From: Shewanella amazonensis SB2B
GTDB taxonomy: Bacteria; Pseudomonadota; Gammaproteobacteria; Enterobacterales; Shewanellaceae
Reading direction: 5' to 3'
NCBI RefSeq assembly: GCF_000015245.1
Contig: NC_008700.1
Location: 371,001-435,000 of the forward strand
Length of the DNA: 64,000 nt
The notes under the pieces were generated by a model. The model did no database searches. It was not told where the DNA came from and saw nothing but the letters and a program-made list of their open reading frames with translations. Shown here piece by piece: positions 21,054 to 30,058 of this stretch (within the stretch, counting starts at the first letter, position 1; the number at the start of each line of letters is the position of its first letter). The position numbers and the translations under genes were made by a program.

Positions 21054-21647
21054 CTAGCTTTGTAGTAGTTGTTTCTGAATAAAGCCCCACTGTTCATCGA
21101 AGTGTTCGGTGGGTTTTTGCTTGAACTCGCTGCGAATGTACTGGGCTATTCTGCCTTCGGCCACTGCCAGCAGCAGATTGGCCAGCATGGCCTCATCCAG
21201 TTCGAATCCCTTGCCTTCCCGCAGGGTTTTCTCACGCAGGATTTGCTTGAGCTGGGTTTCGATTTTGCCGAACAGGGCGCTGACGCGGCTGCGCAGGCGC
21301 TCATTTTCGCCCAGCAGGGCATCGCCATTCAGTACCCGCGAGATGCCCGGATTACGTTCGGCAAACAACAGCAGCAGCTGCAATACCAGTTGGCAGCGGC
21401 GCATGGTGTCTTTCTCGTCGTCCATGATGAGGTTGATACGAGACAGCAGTGAGTCTTCGATAAACTCAATCAAGCCCTCAAACATCCGCGCCTTGCTGGG
21501 GAAGTGGCGATACAGCGCCGCTTCTGACACTCCTACCTCGGCGGCCAGTTTCGCGGTGGTAATACGTTGTCCCGGATTGGTTTCCAGCATCTGAGCCAGA
21601 CACTGGAGAATATGTTCGCGGCGGCTGATTTTTTCTTTGGCGGCCAT
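21054..21647 (-). CDS. slmA: Nucleoid occlusion factor SlmA
   Basis: A 197-residue TetR-family protein. N-terminal helix-turn-helix: RREHILQCLAQML, ITTAKLAAEVGVSEAALYRHFPSK, MFEGLIEFIE. SlmA binds specific chromosomal sites and blocks FtsZ assembly over unsegregated DNA. Identification rests on length, the RREHILQCLAQMLE start, the GNPG/GISRVLNGDALLGENERL block and its place next to dut and coaBC, the same order as in E. coli. Its target FtsZ is encoded 37 kb away in this window. Confidence 0.95.
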   Translation of the reverse strand: MAAKEKISRREHILQCLAQMLETNPGQRITTAKLAAEVGVSEAALYRHFPSKARMFEGLIEFIEDSLLSRINLIMDDEKDTMRRCQLVLQLLLLFAERNPGISRVLNGDALLGENERLRSRVSALFGKIETQLKQILREKTLREGKGFELDEAMLANLLLAVAEGRIAQYIRSEFKQKPTEHFDEQWGFIQKQLLQS

Positions 21648-21675
21648 TGAGATTCCTTCACACTAAATGCAAACG

Positions 21676-22134
21676 TTAGCGGGTGCCTGAATGGCCAAAA
21701 CCACCTTCGCCGCGCATTGAGGTGTCGAACTCGTCCACCAGTTTAAATTCAGCCTGCACTACGGGAACAAACACCAGTTGTGCCAGGCGGTCACCGATTT
21801 GCAGGGTGTAGGGCTCGTTGCCGCGGTTCCAGCAGGACACCATCAGCGGACCCTGATAGTCAGAGTCAATCAGTCCCACCAGGTTGCCCAGTACTATGCC
21901 ATGTTTATGGCCCATACCGGAGCGGGGCAGGATCACGGCTGCCAGGCTGGGGTCGGCCACATGCACGGCGATGCCGGTAGGTATGAGCACGGTTTCGCCA
22001 GGGGCTATGGTCAGGTTGGTATCCAACATGGCTCTAAGGTCCATGCCGGCACTGCCAGGCGTGGCATAGGCCGGCAGTGGGAATTCCGAGCCTATGCGGG
22101 AGTCGAGAATTTTCAGTTCGATCGGTGTCTTCAT
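21676..22134 (-). CDS. dut: dUTP diphosphatase
   Basis: A 152-residue trimeric dUTPase hydrolysing dUTP to dUMP, which keeps uracil out of DNA and feeds thymidylate synthesis. The five family motifs are present: AGMDLRA, PRSGMGHKHGI, GNLVGLIDSDYQG, GDRLAQLVF and the C-terminal RGEGGFGHSGTR. ATG 22134 overlaps the coaBC stop (ATGA), so the two are translationally coupled. It is followed by slmA. Confidence 0.96.
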   Translation of the reverse strand: MKTPIELKILDSRIGSEFPLPAYATPGSAGMDLRAMLDTNLTIAPGETVLIPTGIAVHVADPSLAAVILPRSGMGHKHGIVLGNLVGLIDSDYQGPLMVSCWNRGNEPYTLQIGDRLAQLVFVPVVQAEFKLVDEFDTSMRGEGGFGHSGTR

Positions 22135-23342
22135 TTTTTGGTTATTTTTGTCGATATCAGCGAAAGCAGTTGGTATGCCAGTGACAACTTGTCGGTTGCC
22201 GGCAAATCCTGGTTGCCCTGAGGCCAAAAGACGCGCAGAGCATTGGTATCCGAATTAAACCCCTGACCCGGCACAGACACATCATTGGCCGCGATCATAT
22301 CGAGATTTTTGCGTTTGAGTTTATCTCGGGCGTAGGTTTCTACGTCGTGGGTTTCGGCGGCAAATCCCACCGTAAAAGGTCGCGCCTCTAGGGCGGCAAC
22401 CGTGGCTAAGATATCAGGATTGCGCACCAGCGCAAGCTGCATGGTTTCGCTGCTCTTTTTAATTTTACCGGCAGCGACATCGGCAACCCGATAATCAGCC
22501 ACGGCAGCACAGCCAATGAAGATATCTTGCTGGTCAATATGTTGCATTACAGCGGTCAACATTTGTTCGGCCGAGTCCACATTGATGCGGCTCACGCCTC
22601 TTGGCGTGGCCAGGGTCACAGGACCTGATACCAGAGTCACTTCTGCGCCCATGGCCACAGCGGCCTCGGCAAGGGCAAAGCCCATTTTGCCGGAGCTGTG
22701 GTTGGAAATATAACGCACAGGATCTATGGCTTCGCGGGTGGGGCCAGCGGTCAGCATGAGTTTGACGCCCTGCAGCGCGCTGCTTGCCTGAGCCTTTTGA
22801 GCAAAAAATTGTTCTGCCAGAGTGCGGATTTCCAGCGGCTCCAACATACGGCCTGCACCGACTTCGCCGCAGGCCTGACTACCGCTGCCCGGGCCCCAAA
22901 TCAGCATGCCACGTTGCTGCAGTGTGCTTAAATTGGCCTGGGTTGCAGGGTTGGCATACATCTGCTGATTCATTGCCGGGCAAATGGCGATGGGCGCCGA
23001 GGTGGCAAGGCAGGTGGTGGTAATAAGTTCATCCGCCATCCCTATGCTCATGCGGGCAATCAGATTGGCAGTGGCCGGAGCCAGAATAATCAGTTCTGCC
23101 CAGCGGGCCAATTCAATGTGCCCCATGGCGGCTTCGGCAGCGGGGTCGAGCAAATCCATGCTGACCGGATAACCGCTGAGGGCCTGCAGTGTCAGTGGGG
23201 TGATAAATTCGCAGGCGCTCTGGCTCATCACCACGCGCACATCGGCCCCTTGTTCTTTCAGACGGCGCACCAAATCGGCGCTCTTGTAGGCAGCAATGCC
23301 GCCACCAATCCCCAGCAGGATTTTTCGATTATTCAGGCTCAC
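22131..23342 (-). CDS. coaBC: Bifunctional phosphopantothenoylcysteine decarboxylase / synthetase
   Basis: A 403-residue coenzyme A enzyme. The CoaC half (1-185) binds FMN and decarboxylates: GGIAAYKSADLVRRL, active-site His in MGHIELARWA, and CPAMNQQMY. The CoaB half (190-403) ligates cysteine with CTP: TAGPTREAIDPVRYISNHSSGKMG and VGFAAET. The GTG at 23342 gives the conserved SLNNRKILLG start; an ATG 42 nt upstream lacks conservation. Divergent from radC, overlapping dut. Confidence 0.94.
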   Translation of the reverse strand: MSLNNRKILLGIGGGIAAYKSADLVRRLKEQGADVRVVMSQSACEFITPLTLQALSGYPVSMDLLDPAAEAAMGHIELARWAELIILAPATANLIARMSIGMADELITTTCLATSAPIAICPAMNQQMYANPATQANLSTLQQRGMLIWGPGSGSQACGEVGAGRMLEPLEIRTLAEQFFAQKAQASSALQGVKLMLTAGPTREAIDPVRYISNHSSGKMGFALAEAAVAMGAEVTLVSGPVTLATPRGVSRINVDSAEQMLTAVMQHIDQQDIFIGCAAVADYRVADVAAGKIKKSSETMQLALVRNPDILATVAALEARPFTVGFAAETHDVETYARDKLKRKNLDMIAANDVSVPGQGFNSDTNALRVFWPQGNQDLPATDKLSLAYQLLSLISTKITKK

Positions 23343-23467
23343 ACGCAGATCCCGACTAAAATTAACTGGCGCTAACCATACCATAGACGCCGCCCCAAGA
23401 GTGAGCGGCCAAAGTCAAAATCTTAACATGCAAGCGGTACCTAAAGACGGGACACGGGAGGCAAGGG

Positions 23468-24145
23468 ATGGCAATTCGGGACTGGCCTGAGGGAGAGGGG
23501 CCACGTGAAAAATTATTGCAGCGGGGCGCGGCTCATTTATCGGACGCAGAATTACTGGCAGTGCTGCTGCGAAATGGGGTTAGTGGTCAAAATGCGGTTG
23601 ACCTGGCGAGGGAACTTATCGGTGAATTTGGTGGATTACGGCCTTTATTCAGTGCAACTAAGCAGCAGGTGTGTCGACTCCAGGGCCTGGGTCCGGTAAA
23701 ATACGCCCAGCTTCAGGCTTCTGCTGAGCTTGCCAGGCGACTGGCGGGTGAATCTTTGCAGCGGGGCGCTGTGCTGACAAGTCCGGATTTGACCCGGGAT
23801 TACCTGAGATTTCAGTTGGCAGACAGAGCCTATGAGGTATTTGCCGTCTTGCTGCTCGACAGCCAACACAGGGTCATCCAGTTTGTCGAATTGTTTCGAG
23901 GCACCATAGATGCAGCATCGGTATATCCCCGGGAGCTGGTGTCACTGGTGTTGGAAAAGCGGGCGGCAGCGGTCATCGTCTGCCATAACCATCCGTCTGG
24001 GGTCGCTGAACCCAGCCAAGCCGACAGACGGATCACTGAAAGATTGAAAAATGCCTTGGCAACCATAGATGTATCCTTACTGGATCACATGGTTGTAGGG
24101 GACCGGGAGATAGTCTCCTTTGCCGAGCGAGGGTGGATTGGATGA
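23468..24145 (+). CDS. radC: RadC family JAMM-domain protein
   Basis: A 225-residue protein. A helix-hairpin-helix region (about 30-90, GLGPVKYAQLQA) precedes a JAMM metal-binding domain with E in VELFRGT and the H-x-H-x7-S-x2-D pattern CHNHPSGVAEPSQAD. Despite its name the family has no proven role in repair; an isopeptidase or nuclease-like metal site is predicted. It lies divergent from coaBC and just before rpmB, a very conserved location. Confidence 0.95.
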   Translation: MAIRDWPEGEGPREKLLQRGAAHLSDAELLAVLLRNGVSGQNAVDLARELIGEFGGLRPLFSATKQQVCRLQGLGPVKYAQLQASAELARRLAGESLQRGAVLTSPDLTRDYLRFQLADRAYEVFAVLLLDSQHRVIQFVELFRGTIDAASVYPRELVSLVLEKRAAAVIVCHNHPSGVAEPSQADRRITERLKNALATIDVSLLDHMVVGDREIVSFAERGWIG

Positions 24146-24152
24146 TCTTTAC

Positions 24153-24181
24153 TTGATCTCCCATGGCCTTTCGTGTATAAA
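24153..24181 (+). promoter_or_regulatory. rpmBG promoter
   Basis: TTGATC (24153-24158), 17-bp spacer, TATAAA (24176-24181). A strong sigma-70-type promoter 84 bp before rpmB, as suits ribosomal protein genes. Confidence 0.75.
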
Positions 24182-24264
24182 ATGCGCCCTCTTTGTGCCT
24201 CGGGCGACGGCCATACGAGGTACATTAATGCTCGAGCGTTAAAAACTGTTTGGAGAAGATTGAC

Positions 24265-24501
24265 ATGTCAAGAGTATGCCAAGTTACTGGCAAGCGACCA
24301 ATGGTTGGTAACAACCGTTCGCACGCAAAGAACGCGACCCGTCGTCGCTTTTTACCTAACCTGCAGAACCACCGTTTCTGGTTGGAAACTGAAAAGCGCT
24401 TTGTACAGCTGCGTGTTTCCACTAAAGGTATGCGTATCATCGATAAGAAAGGTATCGAAGTAGTTGTTGCTGAACTTCGTGCCCGTGGCGAGAAGGTGTA
24501 A
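24265..24501 (+). CDS. rpmB: 50S ribosomal protein L28
   Basis: A 78-residue large-subunit protein, almost identical to the E. coli L28 ([35 protein letters not shown] end). Start ATG at 24265 after GGAGAAG. Zinc-independent form (a single Cys). It forms the rpmBG operon with L33, 6 nt downstream. Confidence 0.98.
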
Positions 24502-24507
24502 TAGAAA

Positions 24508-24681
24508 ATGGCTAAAGCTAAAGGCAATCGCGAAAAGATCAAGCTGGTTTCAAGCGCTAAAACTGGTCACTTCTACACCACTGACAAGAACAAGCGTAAC
24601 ATGCCAGAAAAGATGGAGATCAAGAAGTTTGATCCTGTGATCCGTCAGCACGTTATCTACAAAGAAGCCAAAATCAAGTAA
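24508..24681 (+). CDS. rpmG: 50S ribosomal protein L33
   Basis: A 57-residue large-subunit protein, too short for most gene callers but certain: REKIKLVSSAKTGHFYTT, MPEKMEIKKFDP and RQHVIYKEAKIK. It lacks the CxxC pairs of the zinc-binding form, as in E. coli. Cotranscribed with rpmB and followed by a terminator. Confidence 0.98.
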   Translation: MAKAKGNREKIKLVSSAKTGHFYTTDKNKRNMPEKMEIKKFDPVIRQHVIYKEAKIK

Positions 24682-24701
24682 TTTACTTGGTTATGATTCT
24701 G

Positions 24702-24732
24702 AAAACCCCGGTCTCTGTACCGGGGTTTTTTA
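24702..24732 (+). terminator. rpmBG terminator
   Basis: AAAACCCCGG-TCTCTGTA-CCGGGGTTTTTT, 20 bp after rpmG. Confidence 0.9.
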
Positions 24733-24875
24733 TTGCCTGCATTTCAGGTGAATCTGTGATTTGTATGCTTTAATGTACTAATGTGCATTTACGTGAACAC
24801 TTTGGCATTGTTATGCGTGCTCCGTACGGTTTCATTGAGATGAAACATGGAGTTGGCACAAATAAATGCTTTAAA

Positions 24876-24893
24876 TGTGAATTTAAATTCACT
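24876..24893 (+). promoter_or_regulatory. ARG box (ArgR operator) upstream of argA
   Basis: TGTGAATTTAAATTCACT contains the perfect palindrome TGAATTTAAATTCA (24878-24891), matching the ArgR consensus TGAAT-4-ATTCA. A second half site, AATTCA, lies at 24906-24911. It sits 50 bp before the argA start, so arginine repression is likely. Confidence 0.78.
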
Positions 24894-24943
24894 AAAATTG
24901 CGCAAGAATTCAACTTGGCGCAGTGTGTGCTGCGTCGGAGACT

Positions 24944-26284
24944 GTGAGGACAAAACAGCCCGTGCGAACTACCGAATTGGTTGACGGTTTTCGTCATTCC
25001 GCCCCCTATGTAAATGCTCACCGCGGCAAGACATTTGTTGTCATGCTGGGCGGCGAAGCCATGGTACAACCCCAATTTCGCGCCATCATCAACGATGTGG
25101 CCTTGCTGCACAGCTTGGGGATCCGTATCGTGCTGGTGTACGGTGCCAGGCCGCAGATTGATGCGGCGCTTGAGCTGCATGGCATTGCGCCTGCCTACCA
25201 CAACGGGGTACGCATCACCGATGAAGATACTCTGAAGGTGATCAAGCAGGTTGCCGGAGCGCTCCAATTCGACATTACTGCACGGCTTTCCATGAGTCTG
25301 TCCAATACTCCCATGCAGGGCACGCAGCTGAACGTTGTCAGCGGCAACTTTGTGATTGCCCAGCCGCTGGGCGTGGAAGATGGGGTGGATTTTTGCCTGT
25401 CTGGCCGGGTGCGTCGTATCGACGTGAATGGGCTTAAGCATCAGCTCGACAGCCGCGGTATTGTGCTGATGGGGCCGATTGCTGCCTCGGTTACCGGTGA
25501 AAGTTTTAACCTGACGGCCGAGGAAGTAGCCACTCAGGTGGCGGTGAAGCTCAAAGCCGATAAGATGATAGGGTTCAGCTCACAGAACGGTATTCTGGAT
25601 CGTAACGGCGAAGTGATTGCCGAGCTGATGCCAAACGATGCCCAGAAGATTTTCGCCAAGATGCAGGAAGGCGGTCAGGCCTGCGTCGGTACCCTGGCGT
25701 TTTTGAAGGCGAGCATTGATGCCTGCCGCAATGGGGTACCACGTTGCCATCTGGTGAGCTATCTCGAAGATGGTGCCTTGCTGCAAGAGCTATTCTCCCG
25801 TGATGGCATAGGTACACAAATCGTGACCGAAAGCGCCGAGCGTCTGCGCCGCGCATCGATTGCCGATATTGGTGGCATTCTTAACCTGATCCGCCCAATG
25901 GAAGAGCAGGGCATTCTGGTGCGCCGTTCCCGCGAGCAGCTCGAGATGGAAATCGAGCAGTTTATGGTTATTGAACGGGACGGTCTGGTTATCGGCTGCG
26001 CCGCGCTGTATCCCTTTGAAGAAGACAATGCCGGTGAGTTTGCCTGCCTGGTGGTGCATCCTGATTACCGCGATGCCGACCGGGGGAGTTTGCTGCTCAA
26101 GAACATCATAGGCCAGGCAAGGGTGAGGGGCTATGCCCGCCTGTTTGCGCTTACCACCCGCAGTATTCACTGGTTCCTGGAGCACGGCTTTGAGTTGGTG
26201 GAGGTAGAGGCCTTACCGACCAAGAAAAAGCAGCTTTACAACTATCAACGTCGCTCAAAAATTCTCGCATTGGATCTGCAATAA
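24944..26284 (+). CDS. argA: N-acetylglutamate synthase
   Basis: A 446-residue enzyme using acetyl-CoA and glutamate in the first step of arginine synthesis. An N-terminal amino-acid-kinase-like domain (about 15-280: FVVMLGGEAM, LVYGARPQID) is followed by a GNAT domain (about 300-440) with EFACLVVHPDYRDADRGSLLL. The GTG at 24944 has GGAG 5 nt upstream; a GTG at 24923 is also open. The ARG box upstream supports arginine control. Monocistronic. Confidence 0.95.
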   Translation: MRTKQPVRTTELVDGFRHSAPYVNAHRGKTFVVMLGGEAMVQPQFRAIINDVALLHSLGIRIVLVYGARPQIDAALELHGIAPAYHNGVRITDEDTLKVIKQVAGALQFDITARLSMSLSNTPMQGTQLNVVSGNFVIAQPLGVEDGVDFCLSGRVRRIDVNGLKHQLDSRGIVLMGPIAASVTGESFNLTAEEVATQVAVKLKADKMIGFSSQNGILDRNGEVIAELMPNDAQKIFAKMQEGGQACVGTLAFLKASIDACRNGVPRCHLVSYLEDGALLQELFSRDGIGTQIVTESAERLRRASIADIGGILNLIRPMEEQGILVRRSREQLEMEIEQFMVIERDGLVIGCAALYPFEEDNAGEFACLVVHPDYRDADRGSLLLKNIIGQARVRGYARLFALTTRSIHWFLEHGFELVEVEALPTKKKQLYNYQRRSKILALDLQ

Positions 26285-26425
26285 TCCTTCCTGCCGAAAC
26301 AACCAGCCACATGGCTGGTTGTTTGTTTATTGCAGCTGCTAATTTGTCATTTGAGGTCTAATGCTCTTGACATATTATGTCTTTCGCGCAACCTTGGGTG
26401 AACTGATGAGAGCTGGGGCAGATTG

Positions 26426-26959
26426 ATGACAACGCAAAGCTTTATACTCACGCCACTGGCGGGCAGCGCCCTCTGGGGCGCCATAGGCCTGCTGATAGGG
26501 GTAATACTGATTGGTTTTTTTGCCAGACGTAAACCCATGACCAAAACGGCCAGTGCCGTTGCCACTGGCATTATTCTCGCTGTGGTTGGTCTGTTGGGGT
26601 GGATTTTCATTGGGGCTTTATCACCGGAGGCCCGCCTCGAGCAGGATAAGTTGGTGCTGGACTTGCCCGCTTACAGCCGCATCATTCCTGTATCTTCTTT
26701 ACAGCTTGGTGAAGCTCGTGTGATGGCCACATCGGCTGCTGATGCGCCTAAACTGGGGTTTCGAACAAACGGGGTCGGTACACCGGGCTACAATCTCGGT
26801 TGGTTTCGCCTCAAGGGGACTGACGCCAAGGCACTCGTCTCGGTGACAGGCACAGATCCCTTGTTGGTTATCCCGGTGGATGAGGGGTATACCCTGGTGC
26901 TGAGCACACCAGATGGGGAGGCCTTGTTGGCCGCTTTGCATAACGAACAAGAACGCTGA
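26426..26959 (+). CDS. Inner-membrane protein with C-terminal PH-like domain, unknown
   Basis: A 177-residue protein. Two hydrophobic helices at about 14-33 and 44-66 are separated by a short basic loop (FARRKPMTK), followed by a soluble C-terminal domain of about 105 residues rich in beta-strand pattern (LVLDLPAYSRIIPVSSL, GTPGYNLGWFRLKG, DPLLVIPVDEGYTLVLSTP). The ending resembles bacterial PH domains that follow membrane helices. Start at ATG 26426; a TTG directly before it is less likely. Convergent with rarD. Role unknown. Confidence 0.7.
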   Translation: MTTQSFILTPLAGSALWGAIGLLIGVILIGFFARRKPMTKTASAVATGIILAVVGLLGWIFIGALSPEARLEQDKLVLDLPAYSRIIPVSSLQLGEARVMATSAADAPKLGFRTNGVGTPGYNLGWFRLKGTDAKALVSVTGTDPLLVIPVDEGYTLVLSTPDGEALLAALHNEQER

Positions 26960-27050
26960 TAAGTCACGCCGATAGGGCTTGCTGGCATAATGGGTCAGTA
27001 GCAAGCGCTCATGTGTAAAGAGACCACCCCCGCTCAGAGATGAGATGAGT

Positions 27051-27082
27051 AAAAAGCCCGGGTCACATCCCGGGCTTCTTTG
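27051..27082. terminator. Bidirectional terminator
   Basis: AAGCCCGGG-TCACAT-CCCGGGCTT with A and T tracts at the two sides, between two convergent genes (26426-26959 and rarD). Confidence 0.85.
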
Positions 27083-27113
27083 TGTTACTGCTGTGGTGTT
27101 TGGATTGCCTGGT

Positions 27114-27995
27114 TCAACCCCGACGCCTGAGCATGTCCAGTGTGAACACCGCCAGTGCCGTCCAGATAAAACCGAAGGTGATGCTCTTTTCCACGCCAAA
27201 AGGCTCGCCATAGAGGCTGACCGCCAGGATAAACATAATGCTGGGGCCTATATATTGGAAAAAGCCCAGCATGGATAAAGGAATACGCACCGCCGCCCCC
27301 GCAAAGCACAGCAGCGGTGCTGTGGTCACAATCCCGGCAGCGACCAGTAGCAGATTGAGCTGCCAGTCATTGCTCAGCATGCTGTGCTCTGCACTGCCAA
27401 GCGTCAGCACCAAATAACCCAGGGCAACGGGCATCAAGATGGCGGTTTCTACCAAAAGTCCGGTTTTGGCATCCACCTTGACCTTTTTTCGCAGCAGGCC
27501 ATAAATGCCAAATGAGCCTGCCAGCGCCAGCGATACCACGGGAATGGAACCGAAAGATATCACCTGCACCGTCACGCCAACGGTGGCAAGGAACACCGCA
27601 AACCACTGTAAGGGTCTGAGTCGTTCGCCCAGAAACACCATCCCTAACAGTACATTGAGCAGTGGATTGATGTAATAACCCAGGCTGGCATCCAACATAT
27701 GGTCGTTATTCACCGCCCAGATGAAGAGCAGCCAATTACCGGCAATCAAAACCGATGTAACCAGCAACACCAATAGCTGTTTGGGGGCCTTCAGCAGTTG
27801 GCGCAGCTTGCCAAAGCCGCCGATGAACACCATCAGCAACGCGGTAAACACAAACGACCAGATAACCCGGTGGAGCAGGATGTCGGTGGCAGAAATTTGC
27901 TCCAATAGTTTGAAATATAAAGGTGCGAAGCCCCACATGGTGTACGCGCCAATGGCGAGTAATATGCCCTTGCGGTATTCGTGGTCGGTGTTCAT
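27114..27995 (-). CDS. rarD: EamA-family transporter RarD
   Basis: A 293-residue inner-membrane protein with ten predicted helices in two EamA repeats. RarD hallmarks: AYTMWGFAPLYFKLL near residue 17, RVIWSF, NWLLFIWAVN near 93, the YYINPLLNVLLG block near 113 and GFFQYIGPS near 243. RarD was linked to chloramphenicol sensitivity in Pseudomonas, but its substrate is not known. Monocistronic, divergent from recQ. Confidence 0.92.
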   Translation of the reverse strand: MNTDHEYRKGILLAIGAYTMWGFAPLYFKLLEQISATDILLHRVIWSFVFTALLMVFIGGFGKLRQLLKAPKQLLVLLVTSVLIAGNWLLFIWAVNNDHMLDASLGYYINPLLNVLLGMVFLGERLRPLQWFAVFLATVGVTVQVISFGSIPVVSLALAGSFGIYGLLRKKVKVDAKTGLLVETAILMPVALGYLVLTLGSAEHSMLSNDWQLNLLLVAAGIVTTAPLLCFAGAAVRIPLSMLGFFQYIGPSIMFILAVSLYGEPFGVEKSITFGFIWTALAVFTLDMLRRRG

Positions 27996-28234
27996 TCAGG
28001 CGTTCTCTGGCTGGTTGGCAACTGCCGGGCTGCGAATTGTACGTGGCTGGCATTGTTGTCTCAAGCGATACAAATAATCCCATAGGGTATCGTCTGGCAA
28101 GCTTTAACCACGGTTTGGCAAGCTTTCGTGGCATGACATTTGGGGGCTCCCCGCCGAGCGTTCGGACGATTGCGACAAGACACAGGCCGCTCCCTTGGTT
28201 AGAATGACCGCCTTGTTTATCTTACGGCAGTTTC

Positions 28235-30058
28235 ATGGAACAACCAGCATCAGAACACACCCAGGATCCTCTGAGCCATTGCCTGCAACAGGTATTTGGT
28301 TATCGGGATTTCAGGCCCGGCCAGCGGGAGGTGATGACGCGGGTGTGTCAGGGTGAAGATTGCCTGGTGATCATGCCCACCGGCGGCGGCAAGAGCCTTT
28401 GTTATCAGGTGCCCGCATTGGTGTTACCCGGTGTAACACTGGTGGTATCGCCGCTGATTTCCCTGATGAAAGATCAGGTCGATAGCCTCATTCAGTCCGG
28501 TGTTGCTGCTGCGTATCTCAATTCCTCCCAGCCCCGCGAGCAGGCTATAGAGGTGCTGCGCCAGCTCAGGTTCGGTGAACTTAAGCTGCTGTATGTGTCG
28601 CCAGAACGTTTATTGCAGGGGGATTTTTTAAGCCGGCTTGATGAACTGCATATCAGCCTGTTTGCAGTGGATGAAGCCCACTGTATCAGTGAGTGGGGGC
28701 ACGATTTCAGGCCCGAATATGCTGCGCTGGGCCAGCTTAAGCAGCGCTTCCCCCATGTGCCTGTGATGGCACTTACTGCCACTGCAGATGAAGCAACCCG
28801 CAGCAGTATCTGCGAACGTCTTGGCATACAGCCATTTCAGCATCTTGCCAGTTTCGACAGACCCAATATTCGCTACACAGTGGCCGAAAAGCTTAATGCA
28901 GCCAACCAATTGCGACAATTTATCCAGTCGCAAAAGGGCGCCAACGGCATTGTGTACTGCAGCAGCCGTCGCCGGGTGGATGAGGTTGCCGAGCGGCTCA
29001 GACAGCAGGGATTCTATGCTGAGGGTTATCATGCGGGCATGACTCAGGATGAACGGGCGAGCGTACAGGACAGGTTTCTGAAAGATCAAATCGATGTGGT
29101 GGTGGCCACAGTCGCCTTTGGTATGGGGATTAACAAGTCCAACGTGCGCTTTGTGGTGCATTACGATATTCCCAAGAGCATTGAGTCCTATTACCAGGAA
29201 ACCGGCAGAGCCGGTCGGGATGGTCTGGATGCCGAGGCTTTGCTGCTATTTGACCCCGCCGATATAGGCCGGGTGCGGCATCTGATTGAACAGCAGGAGC
29301 CCGGGCCTCAGCAGCAGGTGGAGTTTCATAAGCTGTATTCCATGGCGGCCTTTGCCGAGGCGCAAACCTGCCGCCGTCAGGTATTGCTGCACTACTTTGG
29401 TGAAGCGGCAAACGAACCCTGCGGCAACTGTGACATCTGCATCGACCCACCCAAACGTTACAACGGTACCGAAGATGCACAAAAGGTGCTTTCGTGTATT
29501 TACAGGCTAAATCAACGTTTTGGGGTCAATCATCTCATTGAAGTCTTGCGGGGTTCCAAAGCCGCTTCCGTGGTAGACCGGGGGCACGACAAGCTGTCAA
29601 CATGGGGCATTGGCAAAGAGAAGAGCACAGAGTATTGGCTGAGTGTCACCCGTCAGCTTATTCACCTGGGACTCGCCAGCCAGGATATTACCCGTGGCTC
29701 GTCGGTACGCCTGAACAGCGCAGCCAGACCCGTTTTGAAAGGGGAGGTGGCGCTGATGCTTGCCGAGCCTCGCCTTAGCCTCAGTGATGTGCCGCGTAAG
29801 CGCACATCGAGTCGAACGCCGCAAAATTACGATCGTAAGTTGTTTGCCAGGCTCAAAAATTTGAGGCGCACTATAGCCGAAGAGCAGGATGTGCCGCCCT
29901 ATCTGGTGTTCAATGATGCCACACTCGCTGAAATGGCATGGATGCTGCCCAAATCAGAGGCTGAGCTGTTAGCCGTTAACGGTGTGGGTGAACGTAAGCT
30001 GGCTCGGTTTGGTGGTGAGTTTCTCGACGAGATAGCCGCTTACATCAGTGGGGATTAG
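28235..30058 (+). CDS. recQ: ATP-dependent DNA helicase RecQ
   Basis: A 607-residue 3'-5' helicase of RecF-pathway repair. Walker A MPTGGGKSLCYQ near 49, DEAHCISEWGHDFR near 147, ALTATAD motif III, QETGRAGRDG motif VI, then the RQC zinc module (CRRQ and CGNCDIC near 395) with a winged helix, and a C-terminal HRDC domain (about 530-600: DVPPYLVFNDATLAEMA). Full length with all domains. Its last 14 bp overlap the convergent TPR gene. Confidence 0.97.
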   Translation: MEQPASEHTQDPLSHCLQQVFGYRDFRPGQREVMTRVCQGEDCLVIMPTGGGKSLCYQVPALVLPGVTLVVSPLISLMKDQVDSLIQSGVAAAYLNSSQPREQAIEVLRQLRFGELKLLYVSPERLLQGDFLSRLDELHISLFAVDEAHCISEWGHDFRPEYAALGQLKQRFPHVPVMALTATADEATRSSICERLGIQPFQHLASFDRPNIRYTVAEKLNAANQLRQFIQSQKGANGIVYCSSRRRVDEVAERLRQQGFYAEGYHAGMTQDERASVQDRFLKDQIDVVVATVAFGMGINKSNVRFVVHYDIPKSIESYYQETGRAGRDGLDAEALLLFDPADIGRVRHLIEQQEPGPQQQVEFHKLYSMAAFAEAQTCRRQVLLHYFGEAANEPCGNCDICIDPPKRYNGTEDAQKVLSCIYRLNQRFGVNHLIEVLRGSKAASVVDRGHDKLSTWGIGKEKSTEYWLSVTRQLIHLGLASQDITRGSSVRLNSAARPVLKGEVALMLAEPRLSLSDVPRKRTSSRTPQNYDRKLFARLKNLRRTIAEEQDVPPYLVFNDATLAEMAWMLPKSEAELLAVNGVGERKLARFGGEFLDEIAAYISGD

